Source: Artemisia argyi
Lineage: Eukaryota > Streptophyta > Magnoliopsida > Asterales > Asteraceae
Assembly: GCA_030686995.1 (NCBI GenBank)
Contig: CM060693.1
Span: forward strand, 117,765,228-117,829,227
DNA length: 64,000 bases
Direction: 5' to 3'
The notes beneath the pieces were generated by a model that had not been told where the DNA came from, searched no databases, and saw nothing but the letters and a program-made list of their open reading frames with translations. Below, in pieces: positions 1-11,999 of this stretch (the first letter of the stretch is position 1; each line of letters starts with the position of its first letter). The position numbers and the translations under genes were made by a program.

Positions 1-376
1 TGAAAATTCCAGTTTTTCACGGCCGAGGCTTATTTTGGTCATGTTTTTCACAGTCATGATTAATTCTCTAATTAATCATGAGAGTACTAAACATTTTTCT
101 GATGCGTGGTCACTTAACGCGGTCGAGTTTCGTTGTGCGTAGAATTTTTGAATGACGTTTTACCCTAAAATGTGTAATTCCGTGTAATTCCTTAATAACT
201 TTCACGAAAATGATCTGATGTGTGTCAAACTTTTAATTTGTCATGGAAATGATTTATCACTCGAGGCCAAGAAACAAAAATCAAATTTCGGGAGAATTTC
301 GGGAAAAAAATGAATAGTAAAAGTGAATAGTAAAATTTTCGGGAATAGAAATAAATCTGAAAATGTGAATTATTAC
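1..376 (-). mobile_element. Outer end of a gypsy (chromovirus-like) LTR, partial
   Basis: This is the 5' edge, read on the minus strand, of an LTR of the same family as element G. It matches 41,480-41,839 and 43,121-43,494 nearly base for base and ends in the same TTACA at 376. The next base belongs to copia element A, so this gypsy element inserted into A. The rest of the element lies left of the window, and its duplicated target cannot be checked. It has no coding content. Confidence 0.85.
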
Positions 377-923
377 AATTCTTTTATGTTTTAGAAGGTA
401 AACCTCTAACTAAATTGCCTTTGATCAACTTGTTGATGTTTTTGAAATTTACATGCCCTAATCTTCTGTGCCATAGATGTGCTTCTTCCATAGTTGCCCT
501 TGCTACCAAACAGGCTGCTCTTTGAGTAGGATTGATATTCTTCAAATCTAAACTGTACACATCATTGGTTCTTGGTGCTCTTAGCATCACCAAGTTTTCA
601 TCTTCTAACTTATACTCAGGGGAGAGAATAAGACATTCTGTGTCAAGAAATAACACAGGATATTTCTTGTCACAGATCTGAGATACTGACAAAAGATTGA
701 ATTTAAGCTCCTTCAAATGTCTGACATTCTCAAAATCAATGGATCGAGTCTTAATGGTTCCTTTGCCAGTGATTCTCCCTCCATCAGGATCATTTTCAAA
801 TGCAACTTTTCCTCCAAAATATGCCTTAAAATCTGACAAGAGCTCCTTTTCTCCTGTCATGCTTCCAGAGCAACCACTATCAATAATAAGATGATCTTTA
901 AGCTCCTCTTCTGGATTGCCCTA
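377..923 (-). pseudogene. pol (fragment): Copia A protease and GAG-pre-integrase fragment
   Basis: This is the 5' part of a copia pol gene on the minus strand. Reading from 923, the frame first encodes an aspartic-protease active site (DSG, followed by CSGSMTG). The GAG-pre-integrase segment follows, with LLSVSQICD and then HLWHRRLGH, the first histidines of the integrase HHCC zinc finger. In copia elements the protease cuts the polyprotein, and the zinc finger helps integrase bind DNA ends. The frame breaks off right after GLPSKT, where a gypsy LTR starts at 376, so the CxxC half of the finger and the catalytic core are missing. Element B (52,870 onward) shows the colinear longer version. 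The codons are intact over this stretch, but the gene cannot be functional. Confidence 0.9.
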
Positions 924-940
924 CATAATGTTGAAAAGGG

Positions 941-2616
941 TTAGTTTCTTTTTGGAACCCAAGCCATTACTGACTTGTGTTCCCCTTGTGGAGTGACATA
1001 CTCAAATTCTTTGAGTATGTAATCTCCACTAATTTTGAAAGCACTATCAAGAATTAAGGTTTTTGATCCCAAAACCTGTGTTGGATTTTTATCAACACTC
1101 CCCTTTTCGCCTTGATTTGCTGAAAGTACTGTTTCTTCCTCAGCAGTACTTTCTTTCTTAACCCATTTAGTTGTAACAGTTGGTGTTGGGTTCTTTGATC
1201 TAGGTACTCTTCTTGATTTGTAAGGCCTTCTAGGTTTGTAAGAATTGAATCTCCTAGGTCTTACATTAGAGCTATTGCTAGCAGTACCTTTGTTGAGGGA
1301 ATTCCTAACAGTACTTTGAGAAGGTACTGTTTTACCAATACTTTGAAAAGTATCTCTTGAAGGTACTGGGGGTTTGGAGAATGGTCTTTTCTGGTAAGGG
1401 TACCTATAGTCTTTTGAGAAATTACTATGGTTAACCCTATGTGAATGATTCCAAACTGGTTTATTCTCCCTTGGCTTATTCTCCCTGTGCTTATGGTTTG
1501 TAGATGTTGTCTTTGGGAATTTGCTTAAGTATTCTGAGTGATAGTCACAGTCCTTAATCAAATGGTGAGGACTATAGCATACATAACATAACTTTGGACC
1601 CATATTCCCAAATTGTCTTCCAAAAGATTTTCTAAAATTAGCAGTATTTTGAAAAGATTGTCTTGAAGGTACTCCTGAATGATCAACAATACTTTGAGAA
1701 GTTTTTGGAAGTACTGCATGTTTTGAAAAGACTTTATCATTCCCTGAACCCTTGTTATCATCCCTAGGTTTCTCAACAGTTTTCTTTAAGGACTCAGAAC
1801 TAGATTGACCCTTAAGTTTTTTTCTAAACTCCAAATTGTCTACTCTAAAACAAGAAACATCTGTCCTAGGTGGTTGGAAACTACCTGTCGGTAGAGGAAC
1901 TTCATTGTATCCCTTGTCTTTCTTAAATTCAGGAGGTGTTGAACAAGGTGATTCCTCATCACTAGATGTGTTTTCTTCTAAGCTTATGAATTCTTCATCA
2001 CTAGTTGAGGTTTCTTGTGAAAGATTTAGTTCCATGTTTCTAGTTGGAATTTCTTCTGAACCACTATCATCATAACCTAGGCCAGTTTTAATGTTTGCAG
2101 TTCTTTGTTTTTCAACAAAACTAACATGTGACAAACCTGATTCTTTCCAAACAGCAAGTTTTGCTAACAACTTATCTCTTTCTTTAGTGATCTTTTCTAG
2201 TTCAGAAACCTTAAATCCTAACTTCCACTCACTTAACTTTAATTGATAATCTTGTTGCTCTTATTTTTCTACCCAAGCTTCTTCATTATTTTCATGTGTG
2301 ATTATCTTGGCTTCCATTGACTCTAAAGTCAATTGGTAACCAGGTATCTCAGACCTAGCCATTCTTTAATTATCTCTTTCAGTTTCATATTCTTTAAGCA
2401 ATTTTTGATAAGAATTATTGCACTTAAAGCATACCTCAGAGATAGTAGATGAACTTGGTGAAGTAGCCATCATAGCAAGCTGAACAGGTTCTTCTTCACT
2501 TTCCATGCTCCAATCAAAGCTTCCTAGACTATCTCCTGATTCCAAAGCAGCATATCCTGGTTCCTCATCAAACGTTGTGCTCTAATCAACCTCTTCCAAT
2601 GCAACCATAGAGTAGG
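941..2616 (-). pseudogene. gag (fragment): Copia A Gag, C-terminal half
   Basis: This is the C-terminal part of the copia A Gag on the minus strand. It is open from 2170 to 941 (409 residues) and disrupted by stops between 2616 and 2171. It contains a charged, coiled-coil-like stretch, an acidic Ser/Glu-rich region (TSDEEFISLEE), and a second zinc knuckle of the form CYVC-x4-H-x4-C near 1590-1550. A very basic Arg/Lys/Ser tail ends in WVPKRN just before a TAA at 941-943. It aligns along its whole length with B (51,224-52,849). The knuckle and basic tail suggest RNA binding. It lies in a different frame from the N-terminal half, so at least one indel separates them. Many Ser-Thr-Val/Ala codons come from the recurring AGTACT motif. 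Confidence 0.85.
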
Positions 2617-3837
2617 TTACTGGTTCATCATCAAATTCATTACTCCAGTCAACCTCTGATAGATTTTCTTGAGCCACCAAAGCTTGTGACTTTGGCTTAG
2701 CAATAGGAACCTCCTTTCTTTCAACCTTGGTTCAATCATTTTGTTTTCCTGATTCTTTGCAAACTTGCATTCCCTTGCAAAGTGACCAGTCTTTAGATAA
2801 TTGAAGCATTCAATCTTAGATTTATCAAATTCTATATCCTGCTTAGCTTTAAAATCAATACCTCTCCCTGTCTTGTTCATGAACTTGTTGATCCTTGCAG
2901 TGATCATGGCAACCTGCCATCTTATGTCAATTTCTTCTAGAGAATCATCATCAATTTGCAAGACATCTTGATATGTAACAAGTAGAGTGGCTTGTTTAGC
3001 AAAGAATGAACATAGAACATCATATGAGTTGGTGTTGTTTGATGGTGATGAAGTGGTAGTGACCATGGTTGTACAGGGATACTGTTTCTCTTCAACAGTA
3101 CTTTAGACATGATAAGCAGTACTTTTAGTGGAAGTACTGCCTTTATTTTCAGAAGACACAAAAGCAATGTTATGAGAACTTGAACCTTTGTTACCCTTCA
3201 TCTCATGCTCATACACCTTTAAGTTTTTGTAGAGATCATCAAAGTCCATAGTGTCCAAACCAAGTTGTCCTCCAATCATGGTAGCAACCACATGCCATGC
3301 AGATGGCAAACTCCTCAAGAACTTCAAGTTTGCATCTTTAACAGATGCCTCTGCTCCATATAACTCTAGCATACTGAGTAGATTTTGATATCTGTCATAG
3401 GCAGAATCAACGCTTTCTCTTTCACCAACAGTGAATGTTTCAAATTATTGCTTCAATAGGTTTCTATGCATCTTCTTGGAAGCATCATTACTTCCAAATC
3501 TAGTCTTAATAGCAGCCCATAGTTGTTTTGCATCCTTAGCATCATGAAACATCAATAGGTGACCATAAGGAATAGCAAAAAGCAGTATGTTGAGAGCCTT
3601 ATCTTGATTTCTTTTTGTAACTGCTGGTAAGGTTTGCTTAGGTGGTGTAGGTTGTCCTTCAACATATACAGGTTCTTCAATGATAACATTACCATTGATA
3701 ATCGCATCCCATAGTGCATGGTCTGTGATAGCAATGTACTGCCTCATCTTCATGCTCCATAGATCATACTCACCCTTCTTGACAATAGGGATTCTTACTG
3801 AGGTGATCGAAGGAACTGGTGCAACTTCTGTCGACAT
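2617..3837 (-). pseudogene. gag (fragment): Copia A Gag, N-terminal half
   Basis: This is the start of copia A gag on the minus strand. The start at 3837 (MSTEVAPVPS) lies about 58 bases after the primer site and matches the start of B gag at 50,051. The N-terminal capsid-like domain of the UBN2/DUF4219 type is recognisable, with YDLWSMKMRQYI and KDAKQLWAAI. The frame is broken by a TAA near 3442-3444, where B has a glutamine codon, and again near 3100. The first zinc knuckle is damaged: it reads CFNY-x4-H-x4-C, so the second cysteine is a tyrosine. Gag would form the virus-like particle and package element RNA. This copy cannot. Confidence 0.9.
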
Positions 3838-3894
3838 CTTTTAGGGTTTGTTGTAAAATCAGTTTTAAGGGTTTCTTCTTAATCAGAGTTTCCT

Positions 3895-3911
3895 CACAAG
3901 CTCTGATACCA
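3895..3911 (-). other. Primer-binding site, element A (initiator Met-tRNA type)
   Basis: On the minus strand this reads TGGTATCAGAGCTTGTG, the usual copia primer site complementary to the 3' end of initiator methionine tRNA. The identical 17 bases occur in B at 49,975-49,991. It marks the inner edge of the 5' LTR. Confidence 0.9.
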
Positions 3912-4313
3912 CTAGTAGAATCATTGTAGCTCGAGGTTGTTTAGACCTTATATCATCTAGGAACAATTAATAATAAAGGCGGAATATTCAATAAGAATCA
4001 ATTGTTATTAACAACAAGGTTTCTTCGTCATCATCTTCACTACAACTAATCTAGGCATCTACAATAAGACTATGCCTAGACACACACACACACACCTTTA
4101 CTAGACGTGTACATCTTTTACTATGCACATAACCTATTCCATGTATTCTCTTTATATAATAGAGAACTAGGGTTACAAAATACTACAAAGGACTAAATTG
4201 TAATAACTTCTTTGTAAAGCAAGTCCTTTCTCTTTTGCATTTTTCACTTTGTCTTCTTTAGTCCTTCATCTTTCACACGTTTTGTCTTATCAACTCAAGT
4301 ATAATTCCTAACA
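3912..4313 (-). repeat. 5' LTR of copia element A (about 400 bp)
   Basis: The minus-strand LTR begins TGTTAGGAATTATAC at 4313 and ends near the primer site. The exact inner edge is uncertain by a few bases because no clear CA lies next to the site. It contains a TATA-like TATATAAAG (around 4152-4160) and a CA microsatellite at 4080-4093. It has no resemblance to the LTR of B, although the coding regions are related. The partner LTR is not in the window. Confidence 0.8.
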
Positions 4314-4334
4314 TTTCTGGAAGAAGAAAGATTC

Positions 4335-4809
4335 TTGAATATAGTCTCTGAAGATGAAGTGAGTCGTGAGATGTACAACATCGATTCTTATCTAGGGATA
4401 ATCGACGTCAATGAAAGATCAAGGGTTTTCTATCGACTAAGGCATTTCAAATGCGAGCCTCGTAATGAAGTCTACTCGAAGCACAAAATCCTTAGATACG
4501 TTGAAGTTAACTTTGAATATCAACACTCTCATGGCCATGTTGAATATCATGTCATTAGTACCGATAATCAACATTACTACTTCTCTGAAGTAGACTACAT
4601 AAATCTTCACCCTCATGATCTAGAAGACATACATAAGAGACGAAGAGACTGCTTCAACAAGAAAGCCATTGATCAAGACGTGATTGAATCAGTTCTGATA
4701 TTCATGAAGGCAAATGTTGTGGTAGTTCCTATTGAAGACTTCCAGATGGGGATCGAAAGCTATCAGATGGTAGTTGATATTGAAGACTTCCACATGCGAC
4801 ATCACATAC
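4335..4809 (+). pseudogene. Env-like (extra 3' ORF) fragment of an older Sirevirus
   Basis: This open frame starts with MNIVSEDEV and contains HYYFSEVDYINLHPHDLEDI and FQMGIESYQ. The same signatures occur in the longer ORF of element C at 32,924-33,802 (EGDFKHLCPNDFEDL and FQLGIESYQ). It is therefore the C-terminal part of the extra ORF that Asteraceae Sireviruses carry after pol. Its function is unknown. The true element ends at 4809, where the LTR of C begins; the annotated frame would run into that LTR and stop at 4835. The CATAC target of C lies at 4805-4809. After C the same host sequence resumes at 37,233. The N-terminal part is missing, and copia A abuts at 4313. Confidence 0.7.
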
Positions 4810-5168
4810 TGTTAGGAATACAAATATTCTTGTAAAAGACTCGGTCACCTAATTATTATAATAGCATTAAGGTAGCTCGTAGTTAGTTTAGTTATTAGTT
4901 AGAATTAGTTTAAGTCACATCGTGGAAGAAGGACGGGTCTTTACACACTGTATGCCTGATCCACAGCCCGGGTGTAGGCGTTTTTATTCTTTTTATAAAT
5001 AAACCTCTCCCACCAAGGGAGAGGGTTGGACCTTCTCTGTCTCTAATATAATATTACACCATTTTCTCTTAAGGTTCCAAACCTCTCTTTCTTTTCTTCC
5101 TCATTCTAATTCATACCCCACCAACACCACCATGTGCTTCATGTTTGTGACATAATTAGTATGCTACA
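4810..5168 (+). repeat. 5' LTR of element C
   Basis: The LTR begins TGTTAGGAATAC and ends ATGCTACA. A TATA box (TTTTATAAATAA) sits at 4991-5002, and a CT-rich stretch follows. It is the same length as the 3' copy at 36,869. Confidence 0.95.
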
Positions 5169-5170
5169 AT

Positions 5171-5184
5171 TGGTATCAAGAGCC
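5171..5184 (+). other. Primer-binding site of element C
   Basis: TGGTATCAAGAGCC begins three bases after the 5' LTR. It is the common variant of the Met-tRNA primer site with one extra A relative to the sites in A and B. Confidence 0.8.
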
Positions 5185-6007
5185 AAGGTTTCATCTTAGG
5201 GCCCTGGTGAATCTTATTTGGTGTGGTTTTGTGTGGTTTTGTGAGTTAGTAGTGTTTTTCTTGAAAACATCTTGGTTTGATCTATCTAGTGTTTGTTGAC
5301 ATGTTAGAGGTGTACTTTTATGATCATTTGTGCTAGTACTACATCATTTCTCTGTTGGTTTAGCCATATTACACGTATCTTTGTAGTTTGGTTTGGGTTT
5401 TGGTCGTTTTTCTTGTCTGCGGTTTGCTCCACTAGCCTATTTCTTGTCTGCGGTTTGCTTCTGGATTTCTGTGGTTAGTTGACTGCGATTACTATTTTGG
5501 GTTAACAGACAAAATGCAAGGAAAGTGACAGCTTTGGACCATTGTGAACTGCGACTTGCTCCTATGGTTTGGTGGTCTGCGATTTAGTATTTGTGGTTTG
5601 CGTTTTCTGCGGTTTGATCATTTTTCGGTTTACTCCTTGTTGCGGTTTGTGCCTAGCGTATCACTCACCTTGTGGTTTGTTTATTCTGCGGTTAGTGAGT
5701 CTCTGCGGTTATCTCTCCTGCGATTTGCTCATCTAGTTGAGTTTGCCTACTTAGCTGTTTGCTTATTTTTTTTTTTTTTGAGATTATCTCTTATTTATTG
5801 GCAATTAACTAAGAGGTGAGATTCGTGAGATGGGTGAATCATTTTGCAATTAGTGAACTGTTGTAACTTAAGTCGTTTCGGTTAATCTAATTGTGATCTG
5901 ATGTTGTGGGTTAATCCTTACGATTTGACTAATCACAATTGGATATATTGTAACTTGACTTGTCACAACTTGACACCTGGTGCAAACTGTAACCCACCTG
6001 CTTCATC
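5185..6007 (+). other. Leader of element C with degenerate TGCGGTT repeats
   Basis: About 820 bases of non-coding leader lie before gag. Between roughly 5405 and 5760 a short motif (TGCGGTTTG / TGCGATT / TGTGGTT) recurs, with six exact TGCGGTT. A T13 run follows near 5768. The same motif array occurs before the env-like ORF at 23,460-23,980. I see no ORF worth naming; the 91-codon frame here is repeat-derived. Confidence 0.75.
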
Positions 6008-7333
6008 ATGACAACTTCTCCTGATTCAGTAATACCTGAAATTCTCAAATTATACGACATGGTTGATGTACCATTGACTTCTAATCTTTCTCTACAAATG
6101 AACGGACTTATACCTGATAAAGCTTCAATGGTACATTCGTGCTCGGATTCCCAAGAGAATGTGACTCACCAACCAAGTAAATTACTTGACTATGATAGAG
6201 GATGCCACATTGAATGCTTTCGATTGCTTCACTCATATCTCTTTGCATTGTTAGAGGGTAATGGATTCAAAATGGGGTTTGAACGTGCATTTATAACTCT
6301 CTTCGGTCAAGACGTTCAAACGTTCACTGACATAACGATTCTCAATTTAGATCAATTACGACAACAACTGGATCAAGAAGAATCTTCCATTTTTGGATCC
6401 TTGGCTGCCCTCTGTGTGCTCAGCAAAACACTATAGAGGTTCATCAATTCAAAATCTTCTATGATATATGATTACGAGAGTCAATTGACTATGAAGTGTT
6501 TTGCTGATCACACGGAACATGACGTTGACACGTTCAGAGACATACTACTCCAACTCTTGGATAAGGTTAAGGAGTACATTGAGGAAAAGGCGAAGCACGA
6601 ACTAGAGTATGAAGACCGGGTGAAGACACATCGGGTACAATCAAGCGATGGTATTGTTTATTTGGGTATTCCATCAGATGTTGAGTCAGTCATCACTAAA
6701 TGCATGGATTCGGAAGCTGACAAGATTGACACAACTGACAAGTTAGTGACCCGTGCTATTGATGCAAAGTTCAGTCCTGTGTATGCACTTGATTCAAGTG
6801 ATGAGGTACCTTTAATGTATCAACATAAGTTACTTTCTAATGTATGTCAGCATACAGATCAAATTAAACCTATTTATGACACAAATCTGTTGGATAAGAC
6901 TAACAGTTTAACCTCCTCTAAGTCAACAAATATGTGTCATAAAGGGGGAGAAAGCGATCTGTATGATGATGGTTCTAGGCTTATGGCTGAGTTTCCTAAA
7001 ACAACGGACCAGGATATGGTTGAAAAAGAAACTTTTAATCAACTTTTAAAAATATTTTCACAATTGGAAAAACATTGTATTTCACTTGAAATTGAAATAA
7101 AGCAAAAAGAAGAAAGTCTTCAAAGTTGTAAACCTTGTTTGAATCCGGAATTGCCTGAACTCAGTGAATATTTTGTGATAAACGATTTGAAAACTCAGCT
7201 ACAAGACAAGGACTTAACGATCAACAGCCTGAAAAATCAAATTAAGATGCATGAGCAAAGTAATGAAGTCAAATGGTTACATGACATTAATGAAACCGAA
7301 TGCAAAATGGCTAAATTACGTACGGAAAATTAG
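6008..7333 (+). pseudogene. gag-like: Element C gag-like ORF, 5' part
   Basis: This is one reading frame of about 440 codons with a single internal TAG at 6434-6436. It starts MTTSPDSVIPEILKLYDM. Recognisable segments, such as ALLEGNGFKMGFERAF, TLFGQDVQTFT and NLDQL, are shared with the minus-strand ORF of element H (49,287 downward). The second half is rich in Lys/Glu/Gln and looks coiled-coil (LKTQLQDKDLTINSLKNQI). I associate this with the gag/linker region of Asteraceae copia elements. I see no zinc knuckle. The frame stops at 7333, and element D interrupts the gene at 7367; it resumes at 21,844. Its role as a structural or nucleic-acid-binding part of the particle is inferred from position. 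Confidence 0.75.
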
Positions 7334-7366
7334 ACTTTGAAAGTACAACGTAAAGAACTGCGTAAC

Positions 7367-10300
7367 TGATTGGGTCTAAACTAGTCAACTTTTATTAGTC
7401 AACCACTTGTGAATGGTCAACCGTAAAAGTCAAACTAATCAAGCCAATTCTCCGGTGATAGTATAGTGTGTCCCCGGGTCGTTATGTCCCAGCGAGATTG
7501 AAATTGTGTCGTTTGAAATCGTTTATGAGTGAGTGGGACTGAGTACAGTAGCCCAGATAAAGATTTGGATTTTTTTACACTACTGGAAGGATTAGGAATA
7601 ACAGTATTAACAATTACGGGAAACAGAAATGTATAAACGTAAATCAAATAAAAATCAGACACGACTGCGTGCTGAGAAAAATGTGAGTTTTAAGGAAAAT
7701 AAACTACAGGGGGTGAAAATGAAACTTTTACAAACTTAAAATTAAAAAAAAAATGAAATTAAAAAGAAAATTATTTTTTGGATTATTTTATTATTTATTA
7801 TTAATTAAAAACTAATTTAACTATTTAATAATTAATAAAAACTATTTTAAATCTACTTTTTAATTACTAATAATACCTAAATGACTTAGAAAATTATGAG
7901 AATATTTATAAAACTAATTAAGCATCACAGAAATCCTAAAAATTTATAAAAAGTTTATAAAAATTATTTTTAAACTAATTTACTAATTATTATTCTAAAT
8001 ATTAATTAATAACTAATTAAACTAATTAAATTATAAATACTAAAATATGAACAGTAAAAATTCTAGAAAAATTCCTAAAATTATATTATATTATATAAAA
8101 GCTAGGACAAATATAAAAACTAGGGTTTACTTTATAAAAATTAATAATGCTATTTAATACTTAATATTAATTAATTATTACTAAATCTAATATTAAATCT
8201 AATTAATACCAAAAGACAATATAAAATTCTGGAAAAATTTCTAAAAATACTTTAATATAAAATAAAATTAAGGAAAATATAAAAATGCAAAGTGCTTAAT
8301 AAAAATCTAAAAAGGAAAATTAAAAAGTTAAATTACATTAAATAGAAACTATCACTTATTTTAAATTGGTTTTTTCTTGGATTTTCTTTTACAAACCTAC
8401 TTAACTACTGAAAATGAGAAACTTTTGTAAACACACTTTTAAAATCAGCTTATAAATAAGCAGTAGCACCCCCTAAACTTATACAGTTGACTTTGGTTGA
8501 CTGTGTGGTCAAATAAGGTCAGTTGACTGATGGTGGGGTCCATAATGATTGAAATGGGTGCAAACAAGCTCAACAACCTCAAATAAGCCAGAAACAACAA
8601 GACTTAAGCACAAATAAGCTGAATTAGTTCAAATAAGCACTTTAGCAAATCTGAGTTTAACTTAGTTATGGGACAGACTTTAAAGCTAATTCCAGGTGGG
8701 GTCCACCAAGTTTAAGGTCAAACAGATGGTCAATCCACACTCCCTGGTAGGAGGGGGTTGGAAAAAGTCAATTGGAACCACTGGGGCCCACTGGGGTGGT
8801 CTAGAGCCACCACTAAAGGTGGTGGTGTGGGTGAGGTCTGTTGTACACAGGGCAGAATCTTGCCCTGCAACTCACTTTGGGGGTCTGTGGAAGCTTATAG
8901 AAAAATTAAACAAATAGAAGCTAGGTGGGATCTTAAAGATGAGCTGGTAGTCTGTTTCTACAACAAATTTCAGCTTCTCAATCCAAACATACAAATCAAA
9001 ATTAATCTTGGAACTTTTGGATTTTCTGAGCTCAAGTAAAATTTGACTTTTGAATAAAAGTGGTTCTTTGACTTTTGTGAGTTTGATTCTTGATTTAGTG
9101 GCTGAAAATGGATGTTTGAGCTAGATTAAGGCCAAGATTACCTAAACCACTCACAAATGATTGGAAATGGGGCATATGCCACTTCTGTAACCAATCAGAG
9201 GGTATAATCTTGGCTTTTACTATGCTTTTTGACTTTTTAATGACTAGGCCTTATGTTTTAGTTATGTTCTGAGGTCATGTGACACTAAGAAACATATGTA
9301 AGCAAGAAATAATGACAAGGACTCAGCTAAGCACACAGAATCATATAAATCCAAACACTACTTAACTTAACTGATTTTGAAATAAACTTAACAAACTAAG
9401 ATAAAAGCTATACCTATTAATTAAGAACTAATAATTATGCTAAAAGAAAGTAAAATGGACAGCTTTAAACTACTATTAAGTACTAGAATTGCAATTTAAA
9501 AATGAAAAATGAAATGCTTACAACTTTTGCACTCCTGCCAAATTCATGAACCAAGGACCACAATTCAAATCCTAACATCCCCCACGGGATTCTAACCCAG
9601 GGCCATCTAAGATACACCCTGCTCCAGCTGTGATATCCATGATCATGGATCTTTGACTTTTATTGACTTTTTGGTATTTTTGAATTTTTGATTACTAAAC
9701 TGCTTTTAATGATTACTAATAGCTTCAATAAGCTATATGGGAGCTTATATGAGCCTAGAAGTCCATAACATTACACAGCAACAACTAATGAACCTAATCA
9801 AAATCTAGAAATTGAAACAGAATTGCATAAGTTAAAAGAGTAATGGAAACTGGAAATTGATTGATTAAAATGAGTTACAATACACTTAGAAAGGTAAATG
9901 AACTGCTTAAAAGCTTAACATTACACTATGAATTCAAATTGCATAAAAACGACATAAATTAACTAAAAATTAACTAACTACTTGCTCTTCATGCATCTCT
10001 TCTATTTATAGCAGAGGATTAGGGTTCCCAGCATCCTTGCCATCATTTCCCACCTCTTTCTTCAAGTTTTGGTCCACTCTCCATGTACCACGTGTGTTGG
10101 CGGGAAAATTGCAAACAGAGCAAATTGCTCTGTTGCGTGTAGGGGAGGGGTGGTAGAAGCATTTATTGTGGGGGGTTCTCCTTGGATTGTGATTGGAGGG
10201 ATTGAGAGGTTGGATGTGATGGAGGAGGCAGGTGGAGGAGGGAAGTAGCAAGTGGTGGTGTTGAGGAGGGAAAGGGGACGGGTCAAATGATGTTTGACCA

Positions 10301-11083
10301 TAGGGGATTATTTGGAATGGTTTTTAGTTGTATTTGGGCTTAAGGTTGGGCCTGGTTATTGAAAGAGTGGGCTGGTGGGTTTGTTTATGAAGTGGATTGG
10401 ATTGGAGTGTTGTTTGGACTTTGTTATTTATTCATGATCCGGTTTTGGCTTTTGTTATCACAAGGACCTTTTTGTAATTTCTGATTTTATGAAGATTTAA
10501 ACTTGGCAACTTTTCAAAATGTTCATAAGGGTTAAAAGTGCCAATGGTGAATAGTGTAAGGACCCTTGTGATAAATTTCCATTTTTTTACATCCAGGGAC
10601 CTTTTCTGCAAAACTTTCAAACTCCAGGGACCAATCATGAAACTTTTCCAAAATTCCCATCCAAGGACCATTCTTGCCAAATATGAGTAACACAAGGATC
10701 AAAATTGATTTTCTCAAAGTTTTTCATATTCCAGGGACCATTTTTGACAATTTTCAAAGTTCAAGGACTAAACTTGACATTTTGTGAAACTTTTCACCAA
10801 AGGACTAATTATGTAACTTTTTGATTTATAAGGACCTTTGGTGACTTTTTCAAGTTTTTAGAATGACCAGGGACTAGATTTGACAACTTTTGAAAGTTGG
10901 GGGAATGAAACTGCCAATTATGCAAACTTTGTGCGTTTTTCATCTGTTTTTGGTATTTTTGCATTTGAAACATGTAAAACACTTTCCTGGGATATTTTCA
11001 CTATTTTGATTTATTATTGAGTGTTTTTGGATGTTTTGGCAGCTCAGAAATGGTAAAAATAATGAGTATTTACACACTCATCA
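7367..11083 (-). repeat. 3' LTR of element D (complete, 3717 bp)
   Basis: The LTR runs from TGATTGGGTC at 7367 to CTCATCA at 11,083. A purine tract (AGTGTGGGGGAT on the minus strand) lies next to it. The minus-strand TATA box CTATAAATA is at 10,011-10,003. Upstream of the TATA on that strand, at 10,455-10,875, a loose motif (AAGGACC / CAGGGACC, then TTTTGAC or CAAACTTT) recurs about eleven times. The 7.7-8.4 kb part is extremely AT-rich. Small ORFs in it repeat in the other LTR and are not genes. Confidence 0.95.
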
Positions 11084-11119
11084 ATCCCCCACACTAAAAC
11101 ATTGCTAGTCCCTAGCAAT
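11084..11119 (-). other. PPT plus stem-loop, element D site 1
   Basis: On the plus strand, ATCCCCCACACT is followed by ATTGCTAG-TCC-CTAGCAAT: an 8 bp perfect stem (11,101-11,108 with 11,112-11,119) and a 3-base loop. In the element RNA the hairpin lies just upstream of the polypurine tract and the 3' LTR. Confidence 0.75.
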
Positions 11120-11639
11120 CTTTTGAGAAAAACCTGATGGATTTGAAATTCTCTTTACCAAAAGCCATCACTTCTGGAGTAGCCAGGAGTAAGAACTGTG
11201 GCACACCTGATAACCGTGTGATTTTGAGCAAACCACCAGCTGTCAACGGATTTGATTAGTCTTTACCAAAAGCCGTTTGCTTCTGGACTAACCAGCATCT
11301 TGATGGACTAAGTCAACATATTGGTGAGCTGATTACCAATTATGGATTTTCCACTGCCTTTACCACAAGCCATAATCTTGCGGGCTAGCCAACTCATTTG
11401 CTTATGAGGATGTGGGGGAGTTGAGGAACCATACAATTTTTGGCAAATTGCCAGCCATCAACGGGTTTGAGATGTCTTTACCAAGAGCCGTTTGCTCCTG
11501 GACTAGCCAATCCATTTGTCATTTAGACTTTGGCGGACTGATTACCACAAAAATTTTGAAATAAAGTGAAAAATTTTTGAAAAATTTAGGCCTAAAAATG
11601 GGGGTACTTAGAAAGTTTTGTGATAAAATTCGTAAGAAT

Positions 11640-11679
11640 TTTCCCCCCCACACTAGAACTAAATATTGTCCTCAATATT
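11640..11679 (-). other. Second PPT-like tract plus stem-loop, element D site 2
   Basis: TCCCCCCCACACT is followed by AATATTG-TCCT-CAATATT (11,662-11,668 with 11,673-11,679), a 7 bp perfect stem. It has the same layout as site 1 but a different stem sequence. Confidence 0.7.
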
Positions 11680-11999
11680 CAAAGTCACGGCTATTATGCC
11701 GAATCTCTGAACGGAAAAAGCTAATATTTAATGCTAACTGTGGAAATATGGATTTTATTTTTCACTTTATTTATCTGTACATACAATCTTATTTATTTAT
11801 TTATTTATTTTATTTTATTTTTATTTTTATTTTTTTTTAGAGAAACTTATATACATATTTACTTTTCAAATGGTGGGGGACGGCCACTCCCCCACACTTG
11901 GGTGGTAGAAAGTAGAAAGAAGTCAGAAATACGGGTGAAAACCCATATATGTTGCTAATTTTTGTTCACCGAGTCACTAGATTGACTCGATCCCCGAAT

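Larger units (their letters stand above)
377..4313 (-). mobile_element. Copia element A, truncated (5' LTR, gag, start of pol)
   Basis: This is a minus-strand Ty1/copia element: 5' LTR (3912-4313), methionine-tRNA-type primer site, gag (3837 down to 941), then protease and the start of the GAG-pre-integrase region. It stops at 377, where a gypsy LTR begins, so integrase, RT and RNase H are absent from the window. It is colinear with element B (49,426 onward) and closely related to it in protein sequence, but its LTR is unrelated to B's. Stops and frameshifts in gag show that it is dead. Confidence 0.9.
11084..11999 (-). other. Element D 3' non-coding region (no env)
   Basis: This stretch lies between the end of pol and the 3' LTR. 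It holds a purine-tract complement with a hairpin at each end (11,084-11,119 and 11,640-11,679). Between them are four diverged copies of a segment containing TTTACCA-AAGCC and CTGGACTA-CCA (11,155-11,510). A TTTA/T-rich low-complexity run lies at 11,786-11,838. No env-like ORF is present. Confidence 0.8.

Noticed and set aside
5544..5819. 91-codon ORF in the element C leader
   Set aside because: It is a translation of the TGCGGTT repeats, with a skewed Leu/Phe/Ser/Arg composition and no relation to known proteins.
7435..7662. 75-codon minus ORF, repeated at 18,446-18,673
   Set aside because: It lies in both LTRs of element D and is identical because the LTRs are. No domain; the same holds for the small ORFs at 8696, 10,006, 10,432 and their copies.
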